Shown piece after piece: positions 34,138-41,825 of a stretch of 64,000 nucleotides of DNA. The notes beneath the pieces were generated by a model. It ran no database searches, was not told where the DNA came from, and saw nothing but the letters and a program-made list of their open reading frames with translations. The position numbers and the translations under genes are program-made. Origin of the DNA: Akkermansia muciniphila (lineage in GTDB: Bacteria > Verrucomicrobiota > Verrucomicrobiia > Verrucomicrobiales > Akkermansiaceae); the NCBI RefSeq assembly GCF_030848305.1, contig NZ_CP114598.1, forward strand, positions 1,302,001 to 1,366,000, given 5' to 3'. Within the stretch, counting starts at the first letter, position 1; each line of letters starts with the position of its first letter.

Positions 34138-35391
34138 ATGAATAACCGTTTAACATCGTTTATCATCCGTAGATTTCTACCATTTCTTCGATATGAATAT
34201 CTCAGGGAATTGGAAGCGTACCTCAGAAAAGAGGTAACCAATTTCCCTACAGTAATTCCTCCTGAATCTTTTTCCGACCGCCAGCAGCTGGAGGCATACC
34301 GCAGGGCTCTCGGGCAAACTATTATTTCCGGCATTTGTTACCGGATGTACGGCCTTAAAAAGGAGACGGATAGGATTTACCGTATTTTCCTCCTTTTGCA
34401 AACGTGCAGTTCCGGAGAGGCTACCGCGGATTTGCGGGAATACGCCGAGTCATTGGGCGTTTCCGTCAACAGAGATTTCTCCAATGGAATTGAGCTCGCC
34501 GTTTTGCATTTTCTGGACGGCAATATCAGCTTGCTCAGGCAGATTGAGGAGCTGCATTCCATTAAAAAGAGGAAATCGTATCGGATTCTTCCCCCTATGA
34601 AGGATGTGCTTCCTTTCCCCATGATTACGGAGAAAGAAAGGGAGAAGGAAAAAGAAGGCTGCCGTCAATATCTGTCCCGGATTTTGTCGGAGAAGGGAAT
34701 GACTGACGTATGCGTTATCAGCTGTGACCGGATTTCCTCTGATTACTGGTTTACCATCAAACGGGGGCATTATCAGGAGACCGTTGATGAGGTTGACACG
34801 TCGGCCAAAGAAATAGTCAGCAGCATACGTACTCCCGGTAATACGGACATTGTCATCTACAGGGGGAGTTCGAAATGCCTGTACGTCAATTTACAGGTTA
34901 ACGCCAGAATCCAATGGATGATGCGGGCCTATGCCGTGATTGCGGGCCGCATGCTGTTCGGTTCGGATATTTGGGAATTAAGGAACCGCTATACCATGGG
35001 CGTCTTTAATAAGAAGTCCATTGCCGACATTGAGGTGTTCAATAATATTCCGGGTCTGCGAAGGGTTGCTGTTTATAAGCTTGTCATGTCCAGGCCTCTC
35101 CATGCAAGGAAGAGGACGGAGAAAGAGGTGTTGATGAGAGGATTTACAGGCACTTACAAAAGCCTTTCCGAGCTTGGCGATGAAGATGGTCCCCTGATTG
35201 TCGTCCCCAGCGGGTTCCATGTGGACAAAGCGTTTTTTTATTTTGAGTTTGAAGAAGGAAACCCGAAAACCGTTTCTTTGACTCCCGATTCCAATGGCCT
35301 GGAATTGGAAAGCGAGCAATACAGGCTCATTGATATGTATTTTGAACAGGCTGGTTTTGACCAGTTGTACAATCGGATTCATGGAGCTTAA
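34138..35391 (+). CDS. Unrecognised protein A of an overlapping gene pair
   Basis: A 417-residue cytoplasmic protein. The N-terminal third is basic and helical (IIRRFLPFLRYEYLRELEAY, QQLEAYRRALGQTIISGICY) and the middle contains EKEREKEKEGCRQYLSRIL. The C-terminal half looks alpha/beta: MTDVCVISCDRISSDYWFTI, TDIVIYRGSSKCLYVNLQVN, RRVAVYKLVMSRPLHARKR and VVPSGFHVDKAFFYFEFEEG. No catalytic motif that I recognise is present. The stop overlaps the next gene's start by 11 bases, so the two are translated together. The pair stands between the lysis cassette and the sigma-like regulator, in an accessory-looking stretch, with a strong terminator behind it. It may be a defence, regulatory or phage-derived system. 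No function can be given. Confidence 0.7.
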   Translation: MNNRLTSFIIRRFLPFLRYEYLRELEAYLRKEVTNFPTVIPPESFSDRQQLEAYRRALGQTIISGICYRMYGLKKETDRIYRIFLLLQTCSSGEATADLREYAESLGVSVNRDFSNGIELAVLHFLDGNISLLRQIEELHSIKKRKSYRILPPMKDVLPFPMITEKEREKEKEGCRQYLSRILSEKGMTDVCVISCDRISSDYWFTIKRGHYQETVDEVDTSAKEIVSSIRTPGNTDIVIYRGSSKCLYVNLQVNARIQWMMRAYAVIAGRMLFGSDIWELRNRYTMGVFNKKSIADIEVFNNIPGLRRVAVYKLVMSRPLHARKRTEKEVLMRGFTGTYKSLSELGDEDGPLIVVPSGFHVDKAFFYFEFEEGNPKTVSLTPDSNGLELESEQYRLIDMYFEQAGFDQLYNRIHGA

Positions 35392-36571
35392 TTACGGCAA
35401 TATCCTCGATATCATTATTGAAAGTGAGAGCCTGGAGTCTCCCGATTGGATATGGAAAGCCAGGGTGGGCGGGGATTTTTATCCGGGGCACTGGGTATGC
35501 GGCTGTAAACTTGCCGGAATATCCAGTGACTATTACAACCCCGGCGATATCGGCAATCCTTTGAAAGTGGTGGCTCTGCCTCCGGAAGAAGAGCCTTTCT
35601 ACGAGTACGGAGGGAACCCCGGGGAAGAAGACCGCAGGCGTTTTTATGTATTGAAGGAACCCTGCTGCCGGGAGCCTGTTGAGAGAAGCGAGCTTTTCGT
35701 GCATGCCCTGGTGTTCAGGAAGATCGCTTTGAATATTGCCCGTTCCTGCGGAAAGACGGAGAGGGAGATCAGCGGAACGGAGCTGATTCCGGAGTGCCTG
35801 ATCAGGCTTTTTGATTTTCCCGTAACCGCCTATTTTTCTTTTGCTTTTGATGAGCGGCTTGTTTCCAGATGCCTGCGTGTCATCCGGCAGGCACAGCCGG
35901 AAAAGCCCTTTCTTCTCTTTGTAATGGGGAAGCGTTGGCGGACTGCCGCCATGGAGGCTGCAATTGTTGAGAAGTACCAAGGCATCGTTGTTTCCATTCC
36001 CGACGTCATGGTGACGACGAAAGATGGATTTGCCTGGGCATACGGTTATTCCTGGGAATGGCTCAGGGAGGGCATGCCTGTTCATGCGCGTACGGGGGAA
36101 AGTCTTCCAACCGGCGCCATGTGGGAGGATCTGTGGATTTCCGTGACCGATGAGAGGGAAATAGTTTTTTCCTGTTCACGGGGCAGTGGGGAAGTGAAGG
36201 AATTCATGAGGTTTTCCTATCGGGAGGAAAAACGTTTTTTCAGCAGGCAACGGGCGGCTGTGGGACAGGATTCCACGAAGCCGGCTTATAAGATGCTGTT
36301 TTTGTACGTAATGAATCCGGATAAAGCCTGTTTGGACAAGGAACTTCTGAAAAGGGCCGGAATCGGGAATGAGGCGGAAGCCAGGTCGGATTTGAGAAAA
36401 GTTCTTATGGAAAGGCTGCCCCAGCTGGCGGAAAGGGACCCGTTTGCAAAGAAAAGGGAGAAGTCAAGGCAGGGTATGTACCGCCGGTTTCAGGTAGTTC
36501 CCTGTAAATCTTATATCCGTCCTTTGGAACTGATGCTTTCGTTTGAAAGGAAGCAGGAAAGGCACAGGTAG
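35381..36571 (+). CDS. Unrecognised protein B of an overlapping gene pair
   Basis: A 396-residue protein, translationally coupled to protein A. ATG 35381 (MELNYGNILD) is preferred to upstream in-frame codons because it falls in the overlap. It has a beta-rich front (WIWKARVGGDFYPGHWVCGC), an alpha/beta middle with PEKPFLLFVMGKRWRTAAME and IVVSIPDVMVTTKDGFAWAY, and a basic helical tail (KKREKSRQGMYRRFQV). No membrane segment, signal peptide or nucleotide-binding loop is visible. Codon use and composition are close to the chromosomal average, unlike the AT-rich toxin tips, so it is not a recent part of those arrays. No family is recognised. Confidence 0.7.
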   Translation: MELNYGNILDIIIESESLESPDWIWKARVGGDFYPGHWVCGCKLAGISSDYYNPGDIGNPLKVVALPPEEEPFYEYGGNPGEEDRRRFYVLKEPCCREPVERSELFVHALVFRKIALNIARSCGKTEREISGTELIPECLIRLFDFPVTAYFSFAFDERLVSRCLRVIRQAQPEKPFLLFVMGKRWRTAAMEAAIVEKYQGIVVSIPDVMVTTKDGFAWAYGYSWEWLREGMPVHARTGESLPTGAMWEDLWISVTDEREIVFSCSRGSGEVKEFMRFSYREEKRFFSRQRAAVGQDSTKPAYKMLFLYVMNPDKACLDKELLKRAGIGNEAEARSDLRKVLMERLPQLAERDPFAKKREKSRQGMYRRFQVVPCKSYIRPLELMLSFERKQERHR

Positions 36572-36601
36572 GAGGGCAAGCCGTTATAAACCCTCCCCAT
36601 G

Positions 36602-36648
36602 AGCGGCTAGCTGGATGAGCTTATTCGTCCAGCTAGCCGCTTTCTTTT
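36602..36648 (+). terminator. Strong terminator after the unknown pair
   Basis: AGCGGCTAGCTGGA pairs exactly with TCCAGCTAGCCGCT across TGAGCTTATTCG, followed by TTCTTTT. A half copy of the stem (CGCTAGCTGGATAAG) recurs at 36704-36718, just before the sigma-like gene. Confidence 0.9.
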
Positions 36649-36736
36649 GATAAATATATGAATTTCAAATAATAATGATGATGAATATGTGAGGCGTTTT
36701 TCGCTAGCTGGATAAGTCCGCACAGGGTTGGTGAAT

Positions 36737-37330
36737 ATGCACGAAAAGCAATCACCACCCTTGTTGGAAACCGTGGAAAACCACGCCTTATACCTCGTTC
36801 AGCGCCTCCGAACAAAAGCAGAATCCATCGGGTTTCAGATATCTGAGGAAGAATATCTGGATGTCCTCCAACGGTTCAGAATCCGGTGCTGGGAAATTTG
36901 CCGCCGTTACCGGAAAAGCGGAGGCGCCGGCATGAAAACATACCTAGGCAATGTAACCGTTTTTGAGCCGGAACGCTATTTGCGCGAAAGGAACCGGAAG
37001 AAGAGGCTGCTGCTGCGGAAAGCCCGTCCGCTTGAATATGAAGATGGCCGGGAAATTGACGCTGACGGGCATTCGGACTTCCTTTCCGGTCTGATGTTCC
37101 GGGAAGACTTCGAGCGGGAAATGGAATCCCTAGAGCCGCAGGAAAGGGAGCTGGTTGAGGCATTGATTGACGCTGAAGGAAATTTGTCACGGGCAGCCAG
37201 AAGCATTCATCTGGAGGAAAGCAGGGCGCGCCGCCTCAGGAAACGGCTCCGGGAAGAAAAATTCACTTTTTTAAGAAATAGGCGGCGAATTTCCGGAAAC
37301 GCGGCAAGCAATCATTGTGAAGGCAGATGA
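36737..37330 (+). CDS. Sigma-like DNA-binding regulator, intact copy
   Basis: A 197-residue protein. Residues 10-55 (VENHALYLVQRLRTKAESIG, EEYLDVLQRFRIRCWEICRR) are helical, in the place of sigma region 2. The C-terminal part EREMESLEPQERELVEALID followed by AEGNLSRAARSIHLEESRAR is a helix-turn-helix of sigma region 4 type (loop between ELVEAL and NLSRAARSI). The tail is very basic. The ATG at 36737 is used. It may direct transcription of the following hypothetical and glycosyltransferase genes, and of the RHS gene behind them, all on the same strand. A truncated second copy abuts RHS copy 1 (11039-11578), which ties this gene family to RHS loci. Confidence 0.7.
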   Translation: MHEKQSPPLLETVENHALYLVQRLRTKAESIGFQISEEEYLDVLQRFRIRCWEICRRYRKSGGAGMKTYLGNVTVFEPERYLRERNRKKRLLLRKARPLEYEDGREIDADGHSDFLSGLMFREDFEREMESLEPQERELVEALIDAEGNLSRAARSIHLEESRARRLRKRLREEKFTFLRNRRRISGNAASNHCEGR

Positions 37331-37426
37331 ACGTTCTTTCTTTTCTGGTGCATGCCCTGTCCGGGACAGCTCCGTGAAGATCCGTTTATTCACTTTATCA
37401 AGAACCATAAGCATTTGAAAAACAAA

Positions 37427-38155
37427 ATGATGAATACAACAAAAACATGCGGGAATTCCAGTTCCCGGCCTCAGCGTTCGGAAAGTTCCCTTTCCTGTCC
37501 CGTGGCAGATGCCGCGGCAGGCCCCTCCCATAACCCCCTGCTTCCTGTAGGCACGGTTACCGGAGATATCAGGAACAACGACATTGTTCTTCCCCGCCTG
37601 AACATTGTTCAAAGCGTAGGCGCTCTTTCCGGGATATTTTCCCCCGGCAGCATCATCCTCAACAGGGAAGTCGTGCTTTCCGACGGAAGCGTCCCACTGG
37701 AGCTTTCCGTGCTTTCCGCGCGCAAGCAGTTTATTGAAAAACTTCCCTTTGATTCCGTGGAGAAGCCTGCCGTTTTCAATTCTCTGGAAGAGGTAAAAGC
37801 CTCCGGAGGCATGGTCGGCAGAGATCCGGGAAACCGGCCTTCTTTCACTCCCATCCTGCATGTGCAGGCGCTTTTCAAGGCGCCGGAGGGCGTGGATTAT
37901 CCCTTTCCCCTGGAGTACGAAGGAGAGGCTTTCGGGCTGGCCGCCTGGTCCCTGCGCGGCATGGCTTATTACCTTGCGGGGCGCGACATCCTCACGGCTT
38001 CCAGATTTGCCCTGAAGAATGAATTGTTCGCCGGCAAGTGGAAGCTGACTACCAGGCTCAGGAGACTGGAACATAATGGCATTTTCATTCCCGCGCTGCG
38101 CAGTGCGGGCCGCAGTACACCGGAATTCTCCTCCTTCATCAGGAGCATCGGTTAA
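37427..38155 (+). CDS. Hypothetical protein, possibly phage-derived
   Basis: A 242-residue protein starting MMNTTKTCG. After about 40 low-complexity residues comes [20 protein letters not shown], then [16 protein letters not shown] and [20 protein letters not shown]. The P-R-L-x-x-x-Q followed by a P-G turn recalls a protein type often encoded by phages next to DNA-metabolism genes. The C-terminal half ([40 protein letters not shown]) is alpha/beta. It stands 97 bases behind the sigma-like gene and in front of the glycosyltransferase genes. The phage link is a resemblance of motif only. Its role in this cluster is unknown. Confidence 0.6.
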   Translation: MMNTTKTCGNSSSRPQRSESSLSCPVADAAAGPSHNPLLPVGTVTGDIRNNDIVLPRLNIVQSVGALSGIFSPGSIILNREVVLSDGSVPLELSVLSARKQFIEKLPFDSVEKPAVFNSLEEVKASGGMVGRDPGNRPSFTPILHVQALFKAPEGVDYPFPLEYEGEAFGLAAWSLRGMAYYLAGRDILTASRFALKNELFAGKWKLTTRLRRLEHNGIFIPALRSAGRSTPEFSSFIRSIG

Positions 38156-38190
38156 ATTTTACTCACCCTCCGCAACGAAGAGCAGCGCTC

Positions 38191-39234
38191 ATGAGCAGTC
38201 CAATCAAAAGATTATTCGTCAACGGGTTCCCGAGCCTCTACGGAGGAGCGGGAACGGAACTTCATCACCAGATCATTGTCTGGCGCAAGATGGGCGTGGA
38301 AGTCCATCTCATTCCCTCCTGGGATTACCACGGGGAGCCTCTTTACAACGAGATGGTTTCTCTGGGCGTCATCATGCACGCCCCCGCGGACTGGTCGGCC
38401 GTTCAGCCCAGCGACCCCGTGCTCGGTTTCTGCAATGCCGATTTCCTCAATGCCTTGTCGGAAATACGCAGGCATACGAAACGCACTGTTTTCATCAACT
38501 GCATGACATGGCTTTTCCCCAGGGAAAAGGAGGCCATGCAGAAGGGGGAAATCGCCATGTTCCTCTATCAGAATGAAGCCGTCCGCCAAGAAACCATGCC
38601 CGTGCTGCGCAAGCTCAACGGCGACCCGCAAGTGCAGTTCCTGACCTTCAGGCCTTATTTCCATGCGGAATCCTTTCCCTTTATCCGGGAACGAGATGAA
38701 GATTTCTTCGGCTGTGGGCGCATCTCCCGCCAGGATGCCGACAAGTTCGCGACCAACACCCTGCGTATCTACGACGCGTTCGTATCCCCCGTGGAGAAGC
38801 GCGGCCTTTTTCTCGGTTTTGACAAGAGGAGCGAAGCCAAGATAGGTCGGCCCTTCGACTGGATTCGGACTGCCCGCAATCAAAGGGAAGTTTCCCAGCA
38901 GGATTTTTATCGGCACTGCCGGATCATCCTCCAGCCGACGGATACGACGGAAAACTGGCCCCGCATCGGCTTTGAGGCGATGGCCAGCGGGAGCGTGCTC
39001 ATTGTGGATAACCGGGGCGGGTGGCGGCAGATGGTGGAGCACGGCAAAACAGGATGGCTGTGCGGCAGCGAAAGGGATTTCATCTACTACGCTTCCAAAA
39101 TGGCCTGCGAACCGAATCTTCGCGACGACATGGCGGAGGCGGCCCGCGCGCGCGGCCGGGCGCTGGGCGGGCTGGATGTTTCCCTGGAGAGCTGGAAGGA
39201 AGTGCTGGAGGCGATGGCAAGGCTCCCGGAATGA
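38191..39234 (+). CDS. Glycosyltransferase, GT4-like
   Basis: A 347-residue cytoplasmic GT-B type enzyme. It begins RLFVNGFPSLYGGAGTELHH, a glycine-rich acceptor loop. In the C-terminal Rossmann half, CRIILQPTDTTENWPRIGFE contains the E-x7-E-like donor-binding segment (ENWPRIGFEAMASG) of retaining GT4 enzymes, then VLIVDNRGGWRQMVEHGKTG with the typical V-x-G/D-N-x-G-G and H-G-x-T-G. The stop codon overlaps the ATG of the fucosyltransferase gene (ATGA), so the two are made together. It likely adds a sugar in the same surface glycan. The donor sugar cannot be determined. Confidence 0.85.
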   Translation: MSSPIKRLFVNGFPSLYGGAGTELHHQIIVWRKMGVEVHLIPSWDYHGEPLYNEMVSLGVIMHAPADWSAVQPSDPVLGFCNADFLNALSEIRRHTKRTVFINCMTWLFPREKEAMQKGEIAMFLYQNEAVRQETMPVLRKLNGDPQVQFLTFRPYFHAESFPFIRERDEDFFGCGRISRQDADKFATNTLRIYDAFVSPVEKRGLFLGFDKRSEAKIGRPFDWIRTARNQREVSQQDFYRHCRIILQPTDTTENWPRIGFEAMASGSVLIVDNRGGWRQMVEHGKTGWLCGSERDFIYYASKMACEPNLRDDMAEAARARGRALGGLDVSLESWKEVLEAMARLPE

Positions 39235-40016
39235 ACATGGAACGGAAAACCGGACTTATGAATAAAAAATATGTTTCCCCGTGTTTCCTGCCCGGCATGC
39301 GACTGGGTAACATCATGTTCACGCTGGCGGCCGCCTGCGCCCACTCCCGGAACGTAGGTGTGGAGTGCCGGGTGCCCTGGACCTATAACGACGCTTCCCT
39401 GATGCTGCGTGCCCGGCTCGGCGGCTGGGTGCTCCCTTCTACGCCGTGCGGCACCAATGAACCTCCATCCTGGCAGGAGCCTTCCTTTTCCTATTGTCCG
39501 ATTCCCGCCCGCATCCGGACGGGCGGGCTTCGCGGCTACTTCCAGAGCGCGCGGTATTTGGAAGGGCAGGAAGCGTTCATCCGGGCGCTTTTTGCGCCTC
39601 TCACCGCGGAGAAGGAGCCCGGCTCCGTTGGCATTCACATCCGGCTTGGAGACTACAGGCGTCTCCGGGACAAGCACCGCATTCTGGACCCTGATTTCCT
39701 GCGGCGAGCCGCAGGCCATTTATCACCCGGGAAGAACCGTCTGGTGCTGTTCAGTGATGAGCCGGACGAGGCGGCGGAGATGCTTGCGCGCATGCCGGCA
39801 TTCGGTCGTTTTGCGCTGGAGATTGACCGCGGCTCTCCGTGCGAATCCCTCCGCCGCATGACAGCGATGGAGGAACTCGTTATGTCCTGTTCTTCCTTTT
39901 CCTGGTGGGGCGCGTGGCTGGGAAATACCCGGAATGTCATCGTTCCGCGCGACTGGTTTGTCGGCGGTGTGGAAGACTACCGGGATATTTACCTTCCCCA
40001 TTGGGTGACACTGTAA
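39231..40016 (+). CDS. GT11 alpha-1,2-fucosyltransferase-like enzyme
   Basis: A 261-residue glycosyltransferase of family 11, which transfers L-fucose from GDP-fucose, usually in alpha-1,2 linkage to galactose. FLPGMRLGNIMFTLAAACAH corresponds to the family's G-x-L-G-N-Q-M-F start. VGIHIRLGDYR at about residue 133 is the H-x-R-x-GDY donor motif, and SSFSWWGAWLGN at about 222 is the family's S-x-F-S-W-W-G-A-W-L signature. The ATG used overlaps the preceding stop. The predicted product would resemble host blood-group H glycans, fitting a mucosal resident. The gene sits between two other glycosyltransferases in an apparent operon. Confidence 0.9.
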   Translation: MNMERKTGLMNKKYVSPCFLPGMRLGNIMFTLAAACAHSRNVGVECRVPWTYNDASLMLRARLGGWVLPSTPCGTNEPPSWQEPSFSYCPIPARIRTGGLRGYFQSARYLEGQEAFIRALFAPLTAEKEPGSVGIHIRLGDYRRLRDKHRILDPDFLRRAAGHLSPGKNRLVLFSDEPDEAAEMLARMPAFGRFALEIDRGSPCESLRRMTAMEELVMSCSSFSWWGAWLGNTRNVIVPRDWFVGGVEDYRDIYLPHWVTL

Positions 40017-40045
40017 TTCCGCCACGAACCCATACCCGTAAAACA

Positions 40046-41734
40046 ATGAATACAAGAACCGTTACAAGCCTCTGGGTGGGCGGGGAACTTCCCCTGATGT
40101 CCGTTCTCTGCATCAAATCGTTCCTGGACCATGGCCATGCTTTCCAGCTTTTCACCTACCGGAATTACGACAATATTCCCGCGGGAACACTTGTGCGCGA
40201 TGCGCGGGATATTCTTCCGGAGGAGGCGATTTTCCATGATTCCCACAATAGCCTGGCGCCGTTTTCCGATTGGTTCCGCATGAAATTCCTTTCACAGGAA
40301 GGCGGCTTCTGGGTGGATATGGACGTCATCTGCCTGGGTGATGAACTTCCTTCCCCTCCTCTCTGGTATTGTAAGGAGTGGGCGGAGGTGGTGGCCGTGG
40401 GCGCCATGGCCTTTCCTCCCGGTCATTCCGTTCCCGCAACTCTGTGCCGCCTTGCCGAGGATCCGGCGCTCCGCGTCCCTTGGGACTCTCCGGAAGAAAT
40501 CCGGGCCAAGGAGGAACTGCTCCGCCGTGTGCCGGATGTCGCCGATCGCCGTCGCCAGGTGCCATGGGGATTTTGCGGCCCCACCGGGATGACGCGCGCG
40601 TTGCGCCACTACGGCCTGTTTGACCGGGCCGCTCCGTCTTCCCACATGTATCCGGTCCCCTGGACGAGATGGCGCGACTGCTACAACGGCAACATACGCC
40701 TTGCCGGACCGGAATTGTCCAATGCCTGGTGCGTCCACCTCTGGGGAGAGATGGCCAGGCGGGAGCCGGATGCCTGGGAAAATATGAGCCGCAACAGCAT
40801 GGCAGGCGAACTGCTGGACCGGCATCTGCCGGGCCACGCTTGGAAGCCTGCCCCCGGATCGCGTAAAAAAGTGAATATCTTGGTGGGCATCTGCAGCTGC
40901 ACAGGCGCGGCGAACCGCCGCAAGGCGTGCCGGGAGACCTGGCTTTCCCATCCTCAGGAGGGTGTGGAATGCAGATTTTTCCTGGGGCGGCGCACTCCCT
41001 TGCCCCATGAGTCCGATGTAGTGGCCCTTTGGGTGGAGGACGATTACAGGCACCTGCCCGCCAAGGGGCTCGCCTTTTATCAATATGCCCTGGAACATTA
41101 TGACTTTGACTGGCTTTTCAAGTGCGACGACGATACCTATCTGGCGCTTGACCGCCTGAAAAGCCTCTGCGACGGCCGTTATGACCTTGTGGGCGACATG
41201 TCCCTGGCGGACAGGGGATTCCCCAGCGGCGGAGCGGGCTACCTGATGAGCCGGGCGCTAGTGGAGGGCATGGTGGCGCACGGCGGCCGGGTTCCCGCCG
41301 CCGGGGCGGAGGACGTCATCTTCGGCCGGCTGGCGCGGGAATTGGGCGCGCGCGTCCATGCCACGCCGCGTCTCTTCCTCAGCCATGCTCCGGCGCCCCA
41401 CCGCCTGAATGACCAGGTGAGCGCCCATTGGTGCTCTCCAGGTAAGATGTACGGCATTGAGGCCCTTTTCCATGATGAGCCGGTGGCCGTTTATGACGCC
41501 GTGCATCCCCATTGGAGGGATGAACTCCTGTTTTTTACCCGGGGCCGTTTCATGCGCGGCGCCGGCGGCTGCGCCGGGCGCTACGTCCTGCAGGACGGGC
41601 TTCTCACGCTGTTCTGGAATGACTGGACGCCGGAAGCTCTGGAAAAAAACGGCAGCGGATTTTCCCGCGGTCCGTTCTCCCTGACCCCCGTCGCCGGCAG
41701 CCGGCAGATACCTTTTCCGAAGTCCGTGTCCTGA
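40046..41734 (+). CDS. Two-domain glycosyltransferase, GT32-like plus GT31-like
   Basis: A 562-residue protein with two catalytic domains. The N-terminal domain (residues 1-260) starts TSLWVGGELPLMSVLCIKSF and has the D-x-D motif in GGFWVDMDVICLG at about 90, like GT32/capsular-sugar transferases. From about 275 the second domain starts (KVNILVGICSCTGAANRRKA CRETWLSHP split), with FDWLFKCDDDTYLALDRL holding D-D-D near 362, GGAGYLMSR and GAEDVIFGRLA. That order is the GT31 pattern of beta-1,3-galactosyl- and Fringe-type enzymes, mainly known from eukaryotes. It has no signal anchor, so it is cytoplasmic. It follows the fucosyltransferase gene by 29 bases. Together the three genes could make a fucose- and galactose-containing glycan. 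Confidence 0.85.
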   Translation: MNTRTVTSLWVGGELPLMSVLCIKSFLDHGHAFQLFTYRNYDNIPAGTLVRDARDILPEEAIFHDSHNSLAPFSDWFRMKFLSQEGGFWVDMDVICLGDELPSPPLWYCKEWAEVVAVGAMAFPPGHSVPATLCRLAEDPALRVPWDSPEEIRAKEELLRRVPDVADRRRQVPWGFCGPTGMTRALRHYGLFDRAAPSSHMYPVPWTRWRDCYNGNIRLAGPELSNAWCVHLWGEMARREPDAWENMSRNSMAGELLDRHLPGHAWKPAPGSRKKVNILVGICSCTGAANRRKACRETWLSHPQEGVECRFFLGRRTPLPHESDVVALWVEDDYRHLPAKGLAFYQYALEHYDFDWLFKCDDDTYLALDRLKSLCDGRYDLVGDMSLADRGFPSGGAGYLMSRALVEGMVAHGGRVPAAGAEDVIFGRLARELGARVHATPRLFLSHAPAPHRLNDQVSAHWCSPGKMYGIEALFHDEPVAVYDAVHPHWRDELLFFTRGRFMRGAGGCAGRYVLQDGLLTLFWNDWTPEALEKNGSGFSRGPFSLTPVAGSRQIPFPKSVS

Positions 41735-41825
41735 CGGGCATGGTCTCCATTCCCTGTTCTTCCTTCCCCGTCCGCCGTGGTGCGGACGGATGGGAAGATG
41801 AACCAATCTACTCGGCGTTTATAGA

